Origin: Spirochaeta sp.
GTDB taxonomy: Bacteria; Spirochaetota; Spirochaetia; DSM-27196; Alkalispirochaetaceae
DNA: 9,242 bases
NCBI GenBank assembly: GCA_027859055.1
Contig: JAQIBO010000263.1
Location: forward strand, 1 to 9,242
Direction of reading: 5' to 3'
The translations under genes and the position numbers were made by a program. The notes beneath the pieces were generated by a model. That model made no database searches. It saw only the letters and a program-made list of their open reading frames with translations, and had not been told where the DNA came from. How positions within the stretch are numbered: position 1 is the first letter of the stretch; every line of letters starts with the position of its first letter. Shown here piece after piece: positions 1 through 7,612 of this stretch.

Positions 1-1051
1 ACACAAGGCGGGCAAGATTTTTACCGCTCTTGGTAAGAAACTCACCGAAGTCAGTGAACTGGTGGCAGGAGACATCGGTGTCATGGCCAAGATCGCTGAC
101 GCCCATACCAACGATACCCTGCACGCTCCGGATGTTTTTACCCACTTCCGACCGCTGGCATTGCCACAGCCGGTGTACAGTCTGGCGATTTCGGCGGAGA
201 GCAAGAAGGATGAGGACAAACTGAACGAGCAACTCGTTCGCGTCACCGAAGAGGACAAGACGTTTACGGTCACCTTTGATCCGGAGACTCACGAGACGGT
301 CATTGCCGGGATGGGTGAGCTTCATATCAACACGATTCTGAACAAGATCAAGGCAAGCCAGAAAATTGAAGTTGAAACGCGTCCGCCCCGGGTCGCCTAT
401 CGGGAGACGATTACCAAATCGACGGAAACCAGCTACCGCCATAAAAAACAGTCCGGGGGTCACGGACAGTTCGGCGAGGTTCATATCCGCGTCCGGCCGT
501 TGGACCGCGGACAGGAGTACGAGTTCGCAAACGAGATCAAAGGCGGCTCAGTTTCTAAAGGGTATGTCCCGGGAATTGAAAAGGGATTTCACGAGGCGAT
601 GGAGCACGGTGTCCTGGCCGGCTATCCCGCCCGGGACGTCGGGATTGTGCTCTTTGACGGAAAGGAACACCCCGTCGACTCATCCGAGATGGCGTTCAAG
701 ATCGCGGCGCGCGGGGCGTTACGCCAGGCGATGGAATCATGCGGGCCGGTGCTGCTGGAACCGGTGATGAAACTCGCGGTTTTTGTAGAGGACCAGTACC
801 TCGGGGATGTGCTTTCGGACCTGAGTTCCAAACGTGGCCGCGTACTGGGGCAGGATCAGCTTGGTGGCGGTATCGTGGAGATCGATGCGCTTGTTCCCCA
901 GGCGGAGCTGCTTCGCTACGCGATCGACCTGAAATCGATGACCGCCGGTACCGGCAGTTTCGAGATGAGCTTTGACCATTACGATCCGGTCCAGGGCAAG
1001 ATCGCCGAGGAGATTATCGCGGCGTCAAGTTACGAACACGTAGAGGATTAA
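1..1051 (+). CDS. fusA: Elongation factor G-like GTPase (EF-G2 subfamily), C-terminal part, 5' truncated
   Basis: The reading frame is already open at base 2 and gives about 349 residues, so the GTPase domain and most of domain II lie outside the window. What remains runs in EF-G order: the end of domain II (AGDIGVMAKI, THNDTL-like region), domain III (motif VIAGMGELHI), domain IV starting at GGHGQFGEV with VDSSEMAFKIA, and domain V starting at LLEPVMK. EF-G catalyses tRNA-mRNA translocation on the ribosome with GTP. Details resemble the EF-G2 or 'EF-G-like' branch that I remember from mycobacterial FusA2 rather than canonical FusA: SDLSSKRGRVLG, PQAELLRYAIDL and TAGTGSFEMSF. In that branch the translocation role is less certain, and fusA here is a family name, not proven orthology. 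Its TAA overlaps the convergent citrate synthase stop. The family is certain; the subfamily is a judgement from motifs. Confidence 0.93.
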   Translation, partial: HKAGKIFTALGKKLTEVSELVAGDIGVMAKIADAHTNDTLHAPDVFTHFRPLALPQPVYSLAISAESKKDEDKLNEQLVRVTEEDKTFTVTFDPETHETVIAGMGELHINTILNKIKASQKIEVETRPPRVAYRETITKSTETSYRHKKQSGGHGQFGEVHIRVRPLDRGQEYEFANEIKGGSVSKGYVPGIEKGFHEAMEHGVLAGYPARDVGIVLFDGKEHPVDSSEMAFKIAARGALRQAMESCGPVLLEPVMKLAVFVEDQYLGDVLSDLSSKRGRVLGQDQLGGGIVEIDALVPQAELLRYAIDLKSMTAGTGSFEMSFDHYDPVQGKIAEEIIAASSYEHVED

Positions 1052-2442
1052 AGATCTCCGGGGGTGCGGTCTTTCATCGGAACGTACCCCCGGTGAGGAA
1101 CCACATTCTTGTACGCCGGTCGGATAATGCGGCCACCGCTGACGATCTCCTCGAGGCGGTGAGCGGCCCACCCGGCTATGCGGGCGATCGCAAAAATCGG
1201 CGTGAACAGTTCCACCGGAATTCCCAGCATCGAATAGACGAATCCGGAGTAGAAATCGACGTTTGGCGCGATAGTCCGGTCGGTCTGTTTTTCTTCCTGA
1301 AACACCCGCGGGGTGATCTCAGCGACAAGACGGTACAACTCGTATTCATCTTCATGGCCGGCTTCCGCAGCCAGCTCACGCGCCTTTTCCTGCAACAAGA
1401 CCGCGCGGGGATCCGAGAGGGTATACACCGCGTGTCCAATGCCGTAGACCAGGCCGCTGTGGTCATACGCCTCTTTCCGAAGGATCTTGCGTATATAGCT
1501 CTCCACCTGGGATTCATCCGACCAGTCACTCACGTGTTCCTTGATGTCGGTCATCATGCCGCGCACGCGCGCTGCGGCCCCGCCGTGTTTACTGCCCTTG
1601 AGAGACCCCACCGCAGCGGCGACGGCGCTGTACGTGTCCGTTGCCGCCGATGACACCACATGTATCGTAAACGCGCTGTTGTTTCCGCCGCCGTGTTCCG
1701 CGTGAAGAACAAGTGACAGATCCAGCGTGTCCGCCTCAAGTGCGGTGAATTCCTGGGTTGGTCGAATAAGACTGAGCAGGTTCTCCGCTGTCGATTTATC
1801 CGGCTCGGGACTGTGAATGTAGAGGCTCTCTCCGTGATAGTAGTGCCGCAGCGCCTGATAGCCGTAGGCAACCATCGTGGGGAAACGACTTATCAGTTCC
1901 ATCAGTTGCCGCAACACGTTGGAAATAGACAGTCCTTCAGGGTCGGTGTCGTACGAGTACGACGCAAGGACTGAGCGCGCCAGTTTGTTCATGATATCGT
2001 TACTGGGAGCGCGAAGAATCATGTCTTCGGTGAAGCTCCGTGGAAGCGTCCGCAGGTCACCGATCACCTTACAAAACACGGCAAGTTCGTCGGTAGTGGG
2101 CAGATCGCCAAACAAAAGCAGATAGCTGGTTTCGGCAAACCCGAAGCGGTGCTCCGCCTGGAATCCCCTGACGATCTCGTTAATACTGTGTCCGCGATAC
2201 CACAGTTTCCCGTGGTCGGGAACACGTTCCTGATCATCGATCACATAGCCGTGGACCTCGCCGATCTCGGTCAGACCGATGAGAACACCCGTTCCGTCTT
2301 CGTTGCGTAAACCGCGCTTGGTGTTGAAGCGCTTATGCAGCAACGGGTCGATGCTGTTTCGTCGATCCGCCCGACCGCTGTTTTCGTCCAAAAATGTGTC
2401 AATATTCATAAATTCAGGGTCAGAATAGCATATCAGATCCAT
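1048..2442 (-). CDS. gltA: Citrate synthase
   Basis: This 464-residue protein condenses acetyl-CoA and oxaloacetate to citrate in the cytoplasm. All three catalytic residues are visible: H286 in GSKHGGA, H337 in the signature GIGHAVYTLSDPR, and D396 in NVDFYSG. Substrate-binding arginines line up at R346, R421 (ARIAGW) and R441 (RPAYKN). LHAEHGGGNNSAF around 246-258 and GHAVY in place of GHRVY are, as I recall, the style of citrate synthases from anaerobes. A 2-methylcitrate synthase is possible but less likely, since no prp gene is nearby. Length is slightly above the usual 430 because of about 40 extra N-terminal residues. The start is uncertain: neither ATG at 2442 nor ATG at 2409 (residue 12) has a good Shine-Dalgarno site, and I keep the longer form. 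It lies 35 bases after trmB and probably shares its transcript. Confidence 0.95.
   Translation of the reverse strand: MDLICYSDPEFMNIDTFLDENSGRADRRNSIDPLLHKRFNTKRGLRNEDGTGVLIGLTEIGEVHGYVIDDQERVPDHGKLWYRGHSINEIVRGFQAEHRFGFAETSYLLLFGDLPTTDELAVFCKVIGDLRTLPRSFTEDMILRAPSNDIMNKLARSVLASYSYDTDPEGLSISNVLRQLMELISRFPTMVAYGYQALRHYYHGESLYIHSPEPDKSTAENLLSLIRPTQEFTALEADTLDLSLVLHAEHGGGNNSAFTIHVVSSAATDTYSAVAAAVGSLKGSKHGGAAARVRGMMTDIKEHVSDWSDESQVESYIRKILRKEAYDHSGLVYGIGHAVYTLSDPRAVLLQEKARELAAEAGHEDEYELYRLVAEITPRVFQEEKQTDRTIAPNVDFYSGFVYSMLGIPVELFTPIFAIARIAGWAAHRLEEIVSGGRIIRPAYKNVVPHRGYVPMKDRTPGDL
1058..1093 (+). repeat. Inverted repeat (11-bp stem) just after the EF-G stop, inside the gltA 3' end
   Basis: The arms at 1058-1068 and 1083-1093 pair over 11 bases around a 14-base loop; the outer 8 bp (CCGGGGGT/ACCCCCGG) are perfect. 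The ninth pair is a G-U wobble in the plus-strand RNA but a C-A mismatch in the minus-strand RNA, so the long stem forms only in the EF-G transcript, beginning 6 bases past its stop. No T-run follows on either strand. It could be a weak terminator or 3'-end stabiliser for the EF-G mRNA, or only a consequence of the gltA codons it occupies. Confidence 0.35.
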
Positions 2443-2477
2443 CTGTGACCACTGGAATGATTCAGATGCCGGAATAT

Positions 2478-3185
2478 TCAGACCCCGCTCAGTCGATCGT
2501 AAATCAGTTCGTAAATCCGGTGTCCCTTGGCCAGCCCTTTCCTTTCAAACGCGGTCTGCGGGCGCCACGACTGTGGCGGCGCGAAGCGATGCTCACGGGT
2601 ATATCTGTTTTGAAAAAGCGCGGTTGATTCCATGATCTCCCGCATCTGAATCGCGTATTCCTCCCAGTCTGTCACCATGTACAGATAACCTGTCGGTTTT
2701 AAAACACGACTGATCAATTCGGGAAATCCTGAACGGACAAGCCGTCGTTTCGCATGGCGTGCTTTTGGCCACGGGTCCGGAAAAAACAGATGTACCGCGT
2801 CAACCGACTCTGCCGCCAGCATGAAGCGGCACACCTCAACCGCGTCGTGCGGAACGATACGCACGTTATCCAGGTTCCGTTCTCCAAGATCCAGTAAAAG
2901 ACGGCCGACCCCTGGGCGGTGAACCTCTACACCGATAAAGTCGGTTTCCGGTTCATTCTCCGCCAGTGTCGCAAGTTCCCGTCCCATGCCGAATCCGATA
3001 TCGAGTTTCACCGCGCGCCCGGGATCACCCTCCGGGAAAAACGCAGTTTGTGAGACGACGGTATCCCCATTGAACGGGACGATAAACCGGTCCCCGTATC
3101 GTTCCCAGCCCCGCTTCTGCGCGGGACTCATCCGGCTTGTCCGGATAACAAAGCTCTTTATCTGTCCCAGGGTTGATTCGCTCAT
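2478..3185 (-). CDS. trmB: tRNA (guanine-N7-)-methyltransferase TrmB
   Basis: The 235-residue protein uses S-adenosylmethionine to make 7-methylguanosine at position 46 in the tRNA variable loop. In order it shows an N-terminal RTSRMSPAQ segment (15-23), the SAM-binding loop LDIGFGMG (61-68), FIGVEVHRPGVG (83-94), the family hallmark FPDPWPKARHAKRR (135-148), TDWEEYA (172-178) and the C-terminal TAFERKGLAKGHRIYEL (211-227). Length is normal for a bacterial TrmB. The SAM loop starts with Asp where most relatives have Glu, a conservative change. The start is well supported by TAAGGA six bases upstream. It sits 35 bases downstream of mfd and 35 bases upstream of gltA on the same strand. Confidence 0.97.
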   Translation of the reverse strand: MSESTLGQIKSFVIRTSRMSPAQKRGWERYGDRFIVPFNGDTVVSQTAFFPEGDPGRAVKLDIGFGMGRELATLAENEPETDFIGVEVHRPGVGRLLLDLGERNLDNVRIVPHDAVEVCRFMLAAESVDAVHLFFPDPWPKARHAKRRLVRSGFPELISRVLKPTGYLYMVTDWEEYAIQMREIMESTALFQNRYTREHRFAPPQSWRPQTAFERKGLAKGHRIYELIYDRLSGV

Positions 3186-3191
3186 CGGTAT

Positions 3192-3197
3192 TCCTTA
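3192..3197 (-). promoter_or_regulatory. Ribosome binding site of trmB
   Basis: TAAGGA on the minus strand lies six bases before the ATG at 3185, within the 35-base mfd-trmB gap. It is the clearest Shine-Dalgarno site of the three-gene minus-strand unit and fixes the trmB start. Confidence 0.7.
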
Positions 3198-3220
3198 CAG
3201 GGATTTTCTTCAGGTGGGTT

Positions 3221-6200
3221 CTACAGAAGTTGCACCAGTCTGCCGCGGATGAACTCCGACTTTTCTTTCAGACCAACTTTCCCGGTATCGAGAATCAAAA
3301 TGTTCGGCTGTTTCGGATCAAGACGAACAGCTCCCCCGGAGTTTCCGATCAGCGACAGGATTCGGTCAACCGAGATCGACGCGACGCTTCCAAACTCGAT
3401 GTGCATCTCTCCGCGTCGCTCTTTCATCGAAGCGATCTTCAGCCGTCGGGCAAGGATCCGTATTTCCGACAACGCCAGGAGACTTTGCACCTCGTCCGGC
3501 ATAGGGCCAAAGCGGTCTTCAATCTCCCCCACCAGCGCCTCCAGTTGTGATTCGGTACCAACCGAGGCGATCTTCTTGTACACTTCCATCTTTTCCATCG
3601 GCTCTTCAATATACTCCGACGGGATGAACCCGCTGTACTCCAGTTCGAGATACACCTCATCGCGGGACTCTTCCGGTTCTTCACCACGCCGCTCGATCGC
3701 CTCCTCAAGCAATTTGAGGTACAGATCGAACCCGACGGAGAGGATATCTCCGCTTTGCTGGCTCCCGAGGAGATTTCCGGCGCCACGCACCTCGAGGTCT
3801 TTGAGGGCGATCTTGAAGCCGCTTCCCAGCTCGGTAAAGTCGTTGATGATCTGGAGGCGCTTCATCGCCAACTCCGAAAGCGCGCGTTGTTCCGGGTAAA
3901 TCAGATACGCATGGGCAACCTTGTCACTTCGGCCAACGCGCCCGCGCAGCTGGTACAACTGGGAGATTCCGTACATATCCGCCCGATCGATAATGATCGT
4001 ATTTACGTTCGGGATATCAATGCCGTTCTCAATAATCGTCGTTGCCACCAGCACGTGAAACGCTCCGTGAATGAAGCGGTGCATCACGTCTTCAAGCTCG
4101 TGGGCGCTCATCTGTCCATGGGCGTACTCAACGATAACCTCCGGGACCAGTTTCTGAACAAATTCCGCCACATTTTCAAGGGTCTGAACGCGGTTGTGCA
4201 AAAAGAACACCTGCCCGCCCCGCTCCACTTCCCGACGGATCGCCGTTGCCACGTGTTCCTCATTGAACTCGGCAATCGTCGTCTGAATCGGATGCCGATT
4301 GTGTGGTGGTGTTGTCAGGAGCGACATGTCTCTGATTTTGAGAAGCGACATATGCAGCGTACGCGGGATCGGTGTGGCAGTGAGGGTGAGGCTGTCCACA
4401 CTCGTTTTCAGCTCTTTCAGGCGCTCTTTGGCCTTGACGCCAAACCGCTGTTCCTCATCGATTATCAGAAGACCGAGATCCCTGAAATGGATGTCCTTCT
4501 GAAGGATTCGATGGGTACCGATGATAATGTCCACCTCTCCCGCGGCGACGCCGTCCACGGTTTTCCGCTGGCGCTTCTTGTCGACAAAGCGTGACATCAT
4601 CTCCAGTTTGACCGGAAAACGTTCGAACCGTTCCTGCATGTTTTCGTAGTGCTGTTCCGCAAGAATCGTTGTTGGTGCGAGGAACGCAACCTGTTTTCCG
4701 CTGATCACCGCTTTGAACGCCGCGCGGAGTGCCAACTCGGTTTTTCCGTATCCCACGTCTCCGCAGACCAGCCGGTCCATCGGCTGAGGGCGTTCCATAT
4801 CGAGCTTTATTTCGGAAATACACCGGAGTTGATCTTCCGTCTCCTCATAGGGAAACGCAGATTCAAACTCGAGTTGCCACTCCGTATCCGGTGGAAACGC
4901 ATATCCCTTCACCTGCTGTCTGCGGCTGTACAGCTGAATCAGGCGATCCGCAAGGTCTTCAACGTTTTTTCTGACCGTCGATTTGCGCTTTTCCCAGCTC
5001 TTCCCGCCTATCTTGTCCAGGCGAGGTGGGTTACCGCCGGAACCGATATAGCGCTGAATCAGGTTGACCTGTTCTATCGGCGTAAAGACCGACTCCCCGT
5101 CGGCATACTCCAGCTTGATGTAATCCCGTTCGTTTCCCGCAGCGGTCATGCGTTGAATGCCACGAAACATCCCGATTCCGTAGTTCACGTGGACGACATA
5201 GTCACCCTCGTCCAGTTCGACAAACGTCTCAATCGGTGTGCTTTCCGCTTTTTTCAGGCTCGCCGGGGCACGTTTGCGTCGCCCGAATATCTCGTTTTCC
5301 TGAATGACGACGATCCGCTCTTCCGGAAGTGCGAAACCGGCGGAGATGTGCCCGGTAACCACGGTAAGCTCAAATTCGCCCAAAAGATACGCGATCCGTT
5401 TCTGCTGAGCTTCCGTGTCGGCGAGGATAAACACTTTGTTCCTGCCGGCGATCAGGTTCGAAAGCTCTTCTTTCAGGTAGGCGATGTTTCCGAAAAACGA
5501 CCGTGGCGGATCGCAACTGAACCGAATAGCTCCGGCATCCGTTGAATCAACGAGGGACTCAAAAACGACGGAGCGGGCGGAGCTTCTGGTCATCAGCTCC
5601 TCGCCGTCGACAAACACGCGGTCCGGACGCGGCAGAGCTCGACGGAAGTGCTCTTCGGCGAAGACAGTCTCGTACTCTTTTCGGAAACTCTCCGATGCGG
5701 CGACAAGTCGCTGCCGATCAAGCCACACGATCCGTGTGGATCGGTGCAGGTAGTCGACAATTGTCGAGCCTTCATTGAGCGCCGCAGCCCAGTACGGAGC
5801 GGGCAACTCCGCTCCGGAGATATCAAATGCGGCCAGATCCTGCGCCCGCGGGCGAACTTCCGGCCACGAGGCAGCCTGTTCGCGCAACTCGTCGACAGAT
5901 TCTTCGGTCCACAGAATCTCCCGCATCGGGTACACCTCGATAAAGGAAACCGTCCGCGTTGACACCTGCGAGTCCGGGTCAAAAAACCTGATCTCGGATA
6001 TCTCGTCGAAATCAAATACAACAAGGGTCGGATCATCCGCTCCGGATAAAAAGAGGTCCAGCACTTCCCCGCGGAGGGCAAACTCTCCGTGTACCGACAC
6101 GCGCGGGACGCGCCAGTAACCCATCCCGACCAGGCGTTCGGCAATTCGGTGCGGATCGATGCTGGCGCCCGTTTCCAGCCGAAATATGCCGGTATCAAGA

Positions 6201-6625
6201 AAATCCGGAGACGGAAGGTTCTGGCTGATCGCCCGCAGCGGCGCGATCACAACTCCCGAAGTCCCCCGGTACAACTCCACAAGACCGCGCATCCGCTGCC
6301 CCCAGACAGCAGTAGTCTCAGATGGGTCGGCATATGCGCTCGTTCCCCAGGACGGCAAAACGACCGATTCAACACCGAACAGACGCAGATCGGTTTGAAC
6401 GCCGGTGACTTCACTTTCATTCGGAACCACAATCAGGATCGGATGCTCTGCACTCCGATACAAGCGTGTCACGAGATACCCGATGAAACCGGCCTTGGCG
6501 CCACGAACGGAAACGGGTAAAGTACCGGCACCCAGTCGTCCCAGCAGATCCCGGAACCCGCGGTGATCCTTGAGACGTGAGGTTAATTGGTCGTAGAGTA
6601 AGGTTTTGTGCTGAGTAGCCGACAT
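3221..6625 (-). CDS. mfd: Transcription-repair coupling factor Mfd
   Basis: This 1134-residue ATPase recognises RNA polymerase stalled at DNA damage, pushes it off the template and recruits UvrA for nucleotide excision repair. The order is complete: an N-terminal UvrB-like module without Walker A (about 1-350), a linker, the CarD-like RNA polymerase interaction domain (about 466-525, LDEGDYVVHVNYGIG), RecG-like helicase lobes with Walker A GDVGYGKTE (622-630), DEEQ (723-726), TATPIPRT (749-756), and QLRGRVGRS (892-900) followed by DLEVRGAGNLLG (943-954), then the C-terminal regulatory domain (about 985-1090). DEEQ instead of DEEH is common in this family. Length is typical and nothing is broken. 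The ATG at 6625 has no clear Shine-Dalgarno site. Only 15 bases separate it from the divergent gene, so its promoter must lie within that gene's first codons. Confidence 0.98.
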   Translation of the reverse strand: MSATQHKTLLYDQLTSRLKDHRGFRDLLGRLGAGTLPVSVRGAKAGFIGYLVTRLYRSAEHPILIVVPNESEVTGVQTDLRLFGVESVVLPSWGTSAYADPSETTAVWGQRMRGLVELYRGTSGVVIAPLRAISQNLPSPDFLDTGIFRLETGASIDPHRIAERLVGMGYWRVPRVSVHGEFALRGEVLDLFLSGADDPTLVVFDFDEISEIRFFDPDSQVSTRTVSFIEVYPMREILWTEESVDELREQAASWPEVRPRAQDLAAFDISGAELPAPYWAAALNEGSTIVDYLHRSTRIVWLDRQRLVAASESFRKEYETVFAEEHFRRALPRPDRVFVDGEELMTRSSARSVVFESLVDSTDAGAIRFSCDPPRSFFGNIAYLKEELSNLIAGRNKVFILADTEAQQKRIAYLLGEFELTVVTGHISAGFALPEERIVVIQENEIFGRRKRAPASLKKAESTPIETFVELDEGDYVVHVNYGIGMFRGIQRMTAAGNERDYIKLEYADGESVFTPIEQVNLIQRYIGSGGNPPRLDKIGGKSWEKRKSTVRKNVEDLADRLIQLYSRRQQVKGYAFPPDTEWQLEFESAFPYEETEDQLRCISEIKLDMERPQPMDRLVCGDVGYGKTELALRAAFKAVISGKQVAFLAPTTILAEQHYENMQERFERFPVKLEMMSRFVDKKRQRKTVDGVAAGEVDIIIGTHRILQKDIHFRDLGLLIIDEEQRFGVKAKERLKELKTSVDSLTLTATPIPRTLHMSLLKIRDMSLLTTPPHNRHPIQTTIAEFNEEHVATAIRREVERGGQVFFLHNRVQTLENVAEFVQKLVPEVIVEYAHGQMSAHELEDVMHRFIHGAFHVLVATTIIENGIDIPNVNTIIIDRADMYGISQLYQLRGRVGRSDKVAHAYLIYPEQRALSELAMKRLQIINDFTELGSGFKIALKDLEVRGAGNLLGSQQSGDILSVGFDLYLKLLEEAIERRGEEPEESRDEVYLELEYSGFIPSEYIEEPMEKMEVYKKIASVGTESQLEALVGEIEDRFGPMPDEVQSLLALSEIRILARRLKIASMKERRGEMHIEFGSVASISVDRILSLIGNSGGAVRLDPKQPNILILDTGKVGLKEKSEFIRGRLVQLL
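6570..6599 (+). promoter_or_regulatory. Possible sigma-70 promoter for the secreted-protein/PilZ operon
   Basis: TTGAGA (6570-6575, five of six to TTGACA) and TAGAGT (6594-6599, four of six to TATAAT) are 18 bases apart on the plus strand. They would start transcription about 35 bases before the ATG at 6641. The site lies inside the first codons of the divergent mfd gene. It is a plausible but weak match. Confidence 0.3.
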
Positions 6626-6631
6626 AATAAT

Positions 6632-6636
6632 AGGAG
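6632..6636 (+). promoter_or_regulatory. Ribosome binding site deciding the start at 6641
   Basis: AGGAG ends four bases before ATG 6641. That ATG is followed directly by a signal peptide, which makes it preferable to the in-frame GTG at 6608. The GTG would overlap mfd and add eleven residues (including RHNNR) ahead of the hydrophobic stretch. Confidence 0.65.
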
Positions 6637-6640
6637 CTCT

Positions 6641-7612
6641 ATGGTGTTAGGATTAAAACAGTTACTTCTCCCCGGACTGCTCGTGTTCCTCCTGGCCGCA
6701 ACGCACGCACCGGCACAACAGTTGTCTGTCACTACCCGTCTTCACAACGAGGAAATCTATTTTCCCGACAGCGTAATTGAGCTGTACATAACAATCGAAA
6801 ACGAAACCGCCCGGACGCACCGGTTCCAGCTTGCTGACGACCGGGCGTACAACCTGGAATTTGTCATGCGCGACGAAAGCAACGCTCCGGTTGAAGCCGA
6901 AGAAGACGGTATCATACCCGGAGAACTCAATCAAGTTTTTTACCGGACGATCAGTCTTGAACCGGGAGACCGTTTCAGTTTCGTAGAACGCCTGACCGAT
7001 TATGTCACCCCCAACAGGCCGGGCCTGTATACCCTCGAAACACGTTTCTACCCTGAGCTTATTTCCGTAGCTGACCAGGATGTGCTCGTTTCCAACCCCG
7101 TCACCGTCTCGATTCGGCCGGGAGAAACACCGGAACGGCGCACACAGGAACGGTTTGTCGCGGTGGCGGAACAACAGCTGCAACGCCGGCAACTACCACC
7201 GGATGAGACGGTCAGCTACATGATAGAGGCGCGGCGCCAGGGTAACTGGGATCGCTTTTTCCTGTATCTCAACGTTGAAAAGCTGTTTCGGCAGAGTGAC
7301 GCCCGGGACCGGCGATATACCCGCGGAGCCAGCGAGGCGGCACAACGGGAGATGCTTGACGAATATCGGCAGGAGCTCCGCAATGCGTCTGAACCGGCCG
7401 ACACGGCGCTTACCGTTGTACCTGACTCGTATCGAATTATTGAAACTTCCTATCGTCCAACAGAAGGAACCGTCGTGGCTGAACTGAATTTCGATTTCGA
7501 TCGCTACCGGGAACGAAAACGCTACACATACCAACTTGAGCGCCGCAACGGCTTTTGGGAGATCATCGGATACAGCGTGACAAACCTTCCCAATGAGGCG
7601 CTTCCGCAATGA
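6641..7612 (+). CDS. Secreted protein of unknown function: signal peptide, beta-sandwich-like domain, NTF2-like domain
   Basis: The 323-residue product begins with a classic Sec signal peptide: one Lys at residue 6, the hydrophobic core LLLPGLLVFLLAA (8-20) and a probable signal peptidase I site after APA (23-25). There is no lipobox cysteine, so it is probably periplasmic or released. Residues about 27-160 alternate polar and hydrophobic positions in beta-strand style (SVIELYITIEN, GDRFSFVERL, GLYTLETRFY). They resemble the Ig-like fold of BsuPI-type domains; this is inference. Residues about 180-312 look NTF2-like: a helix with DETVSYMIEARRQGNWDRF, then strands ending in YQLERRNGFWEIIGYSV, where the Trp near the end is typical. 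I cannot name a function. The TGA overlaps the ATG of the PilZ gene (ATGA), so the two are probably translated together. The product is unusually rich in Arg and Glu. Confidence 0.85.
   Translation: MVLGLKQLLLPGLLVFLLAATHAPAQQLSVTTRLHNEEIYFPDSVIELYITIENETARTHRFQLADDRAYNLEFVMRDESNAPVEAEEDGIIPGELNQVFYRTISLEPGDRFSFVERLTDYVTPNRPGLYTLETRFYPELISVADQDVLVSNPVTVSIRPGETPERRTQERFVAVAEQQLQRRQLPPDETVSYMIEARRQGNWDRFFLYLNVEKLFRQSDARDRRYTRGASEAAQREMLDEYRQELRNASEPADTALTVVPDSYRIIETSYRPTEGTVVAELNFDFDRYRERKRYTYQLERRNGFWEIIGYSVTNLPNEALPQ
6652..6660 (-). promoter_or_regulatory. Possible extended -10 promoter for mfd
   Basis: On the minus strand TGTTTTAAT matches an extended -10 element (TG-N-TTTAAT, five of six against TATAAT), about 26 bases before the mfd ATG. 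It lies inside the first codons of the divergent secreted-protein gene. The -35 position (GCAGTC at about 6680-6675) is poor. This is the best candidate I can see, not a firm call. Confidence 0.3.

Noticed and set aside
1093..1653. Plus-strand 186-codon open frame opposite gltA
   Set aside because: It is antisense to the conserved catalytic part of citrate synthase and has no domain features of its own.
2497..2517. Nine-base direct repeat TCGTAAATC spaced by 12 bases
   Set aside because: It lies in trmB and is explained by the repeated codons for IYE and IYD in the conserved TrmB C-terminus.
3755..5545. Long plus-strand open frames (about 280 and 300 codons) opposite mfd
   Set aside because: They are antisense to an intact Mfd whose motifs are fully conserved, and their translations show no recognisable domain. 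They arise from codon bias.
6608..6640. GTG start for the secreted protein eleven codons upstream of 6641
   Set aside because: It would overlap mfd and put extra residues before a clean signal peptide, while AGGAG sits four bases before ATG 6641.
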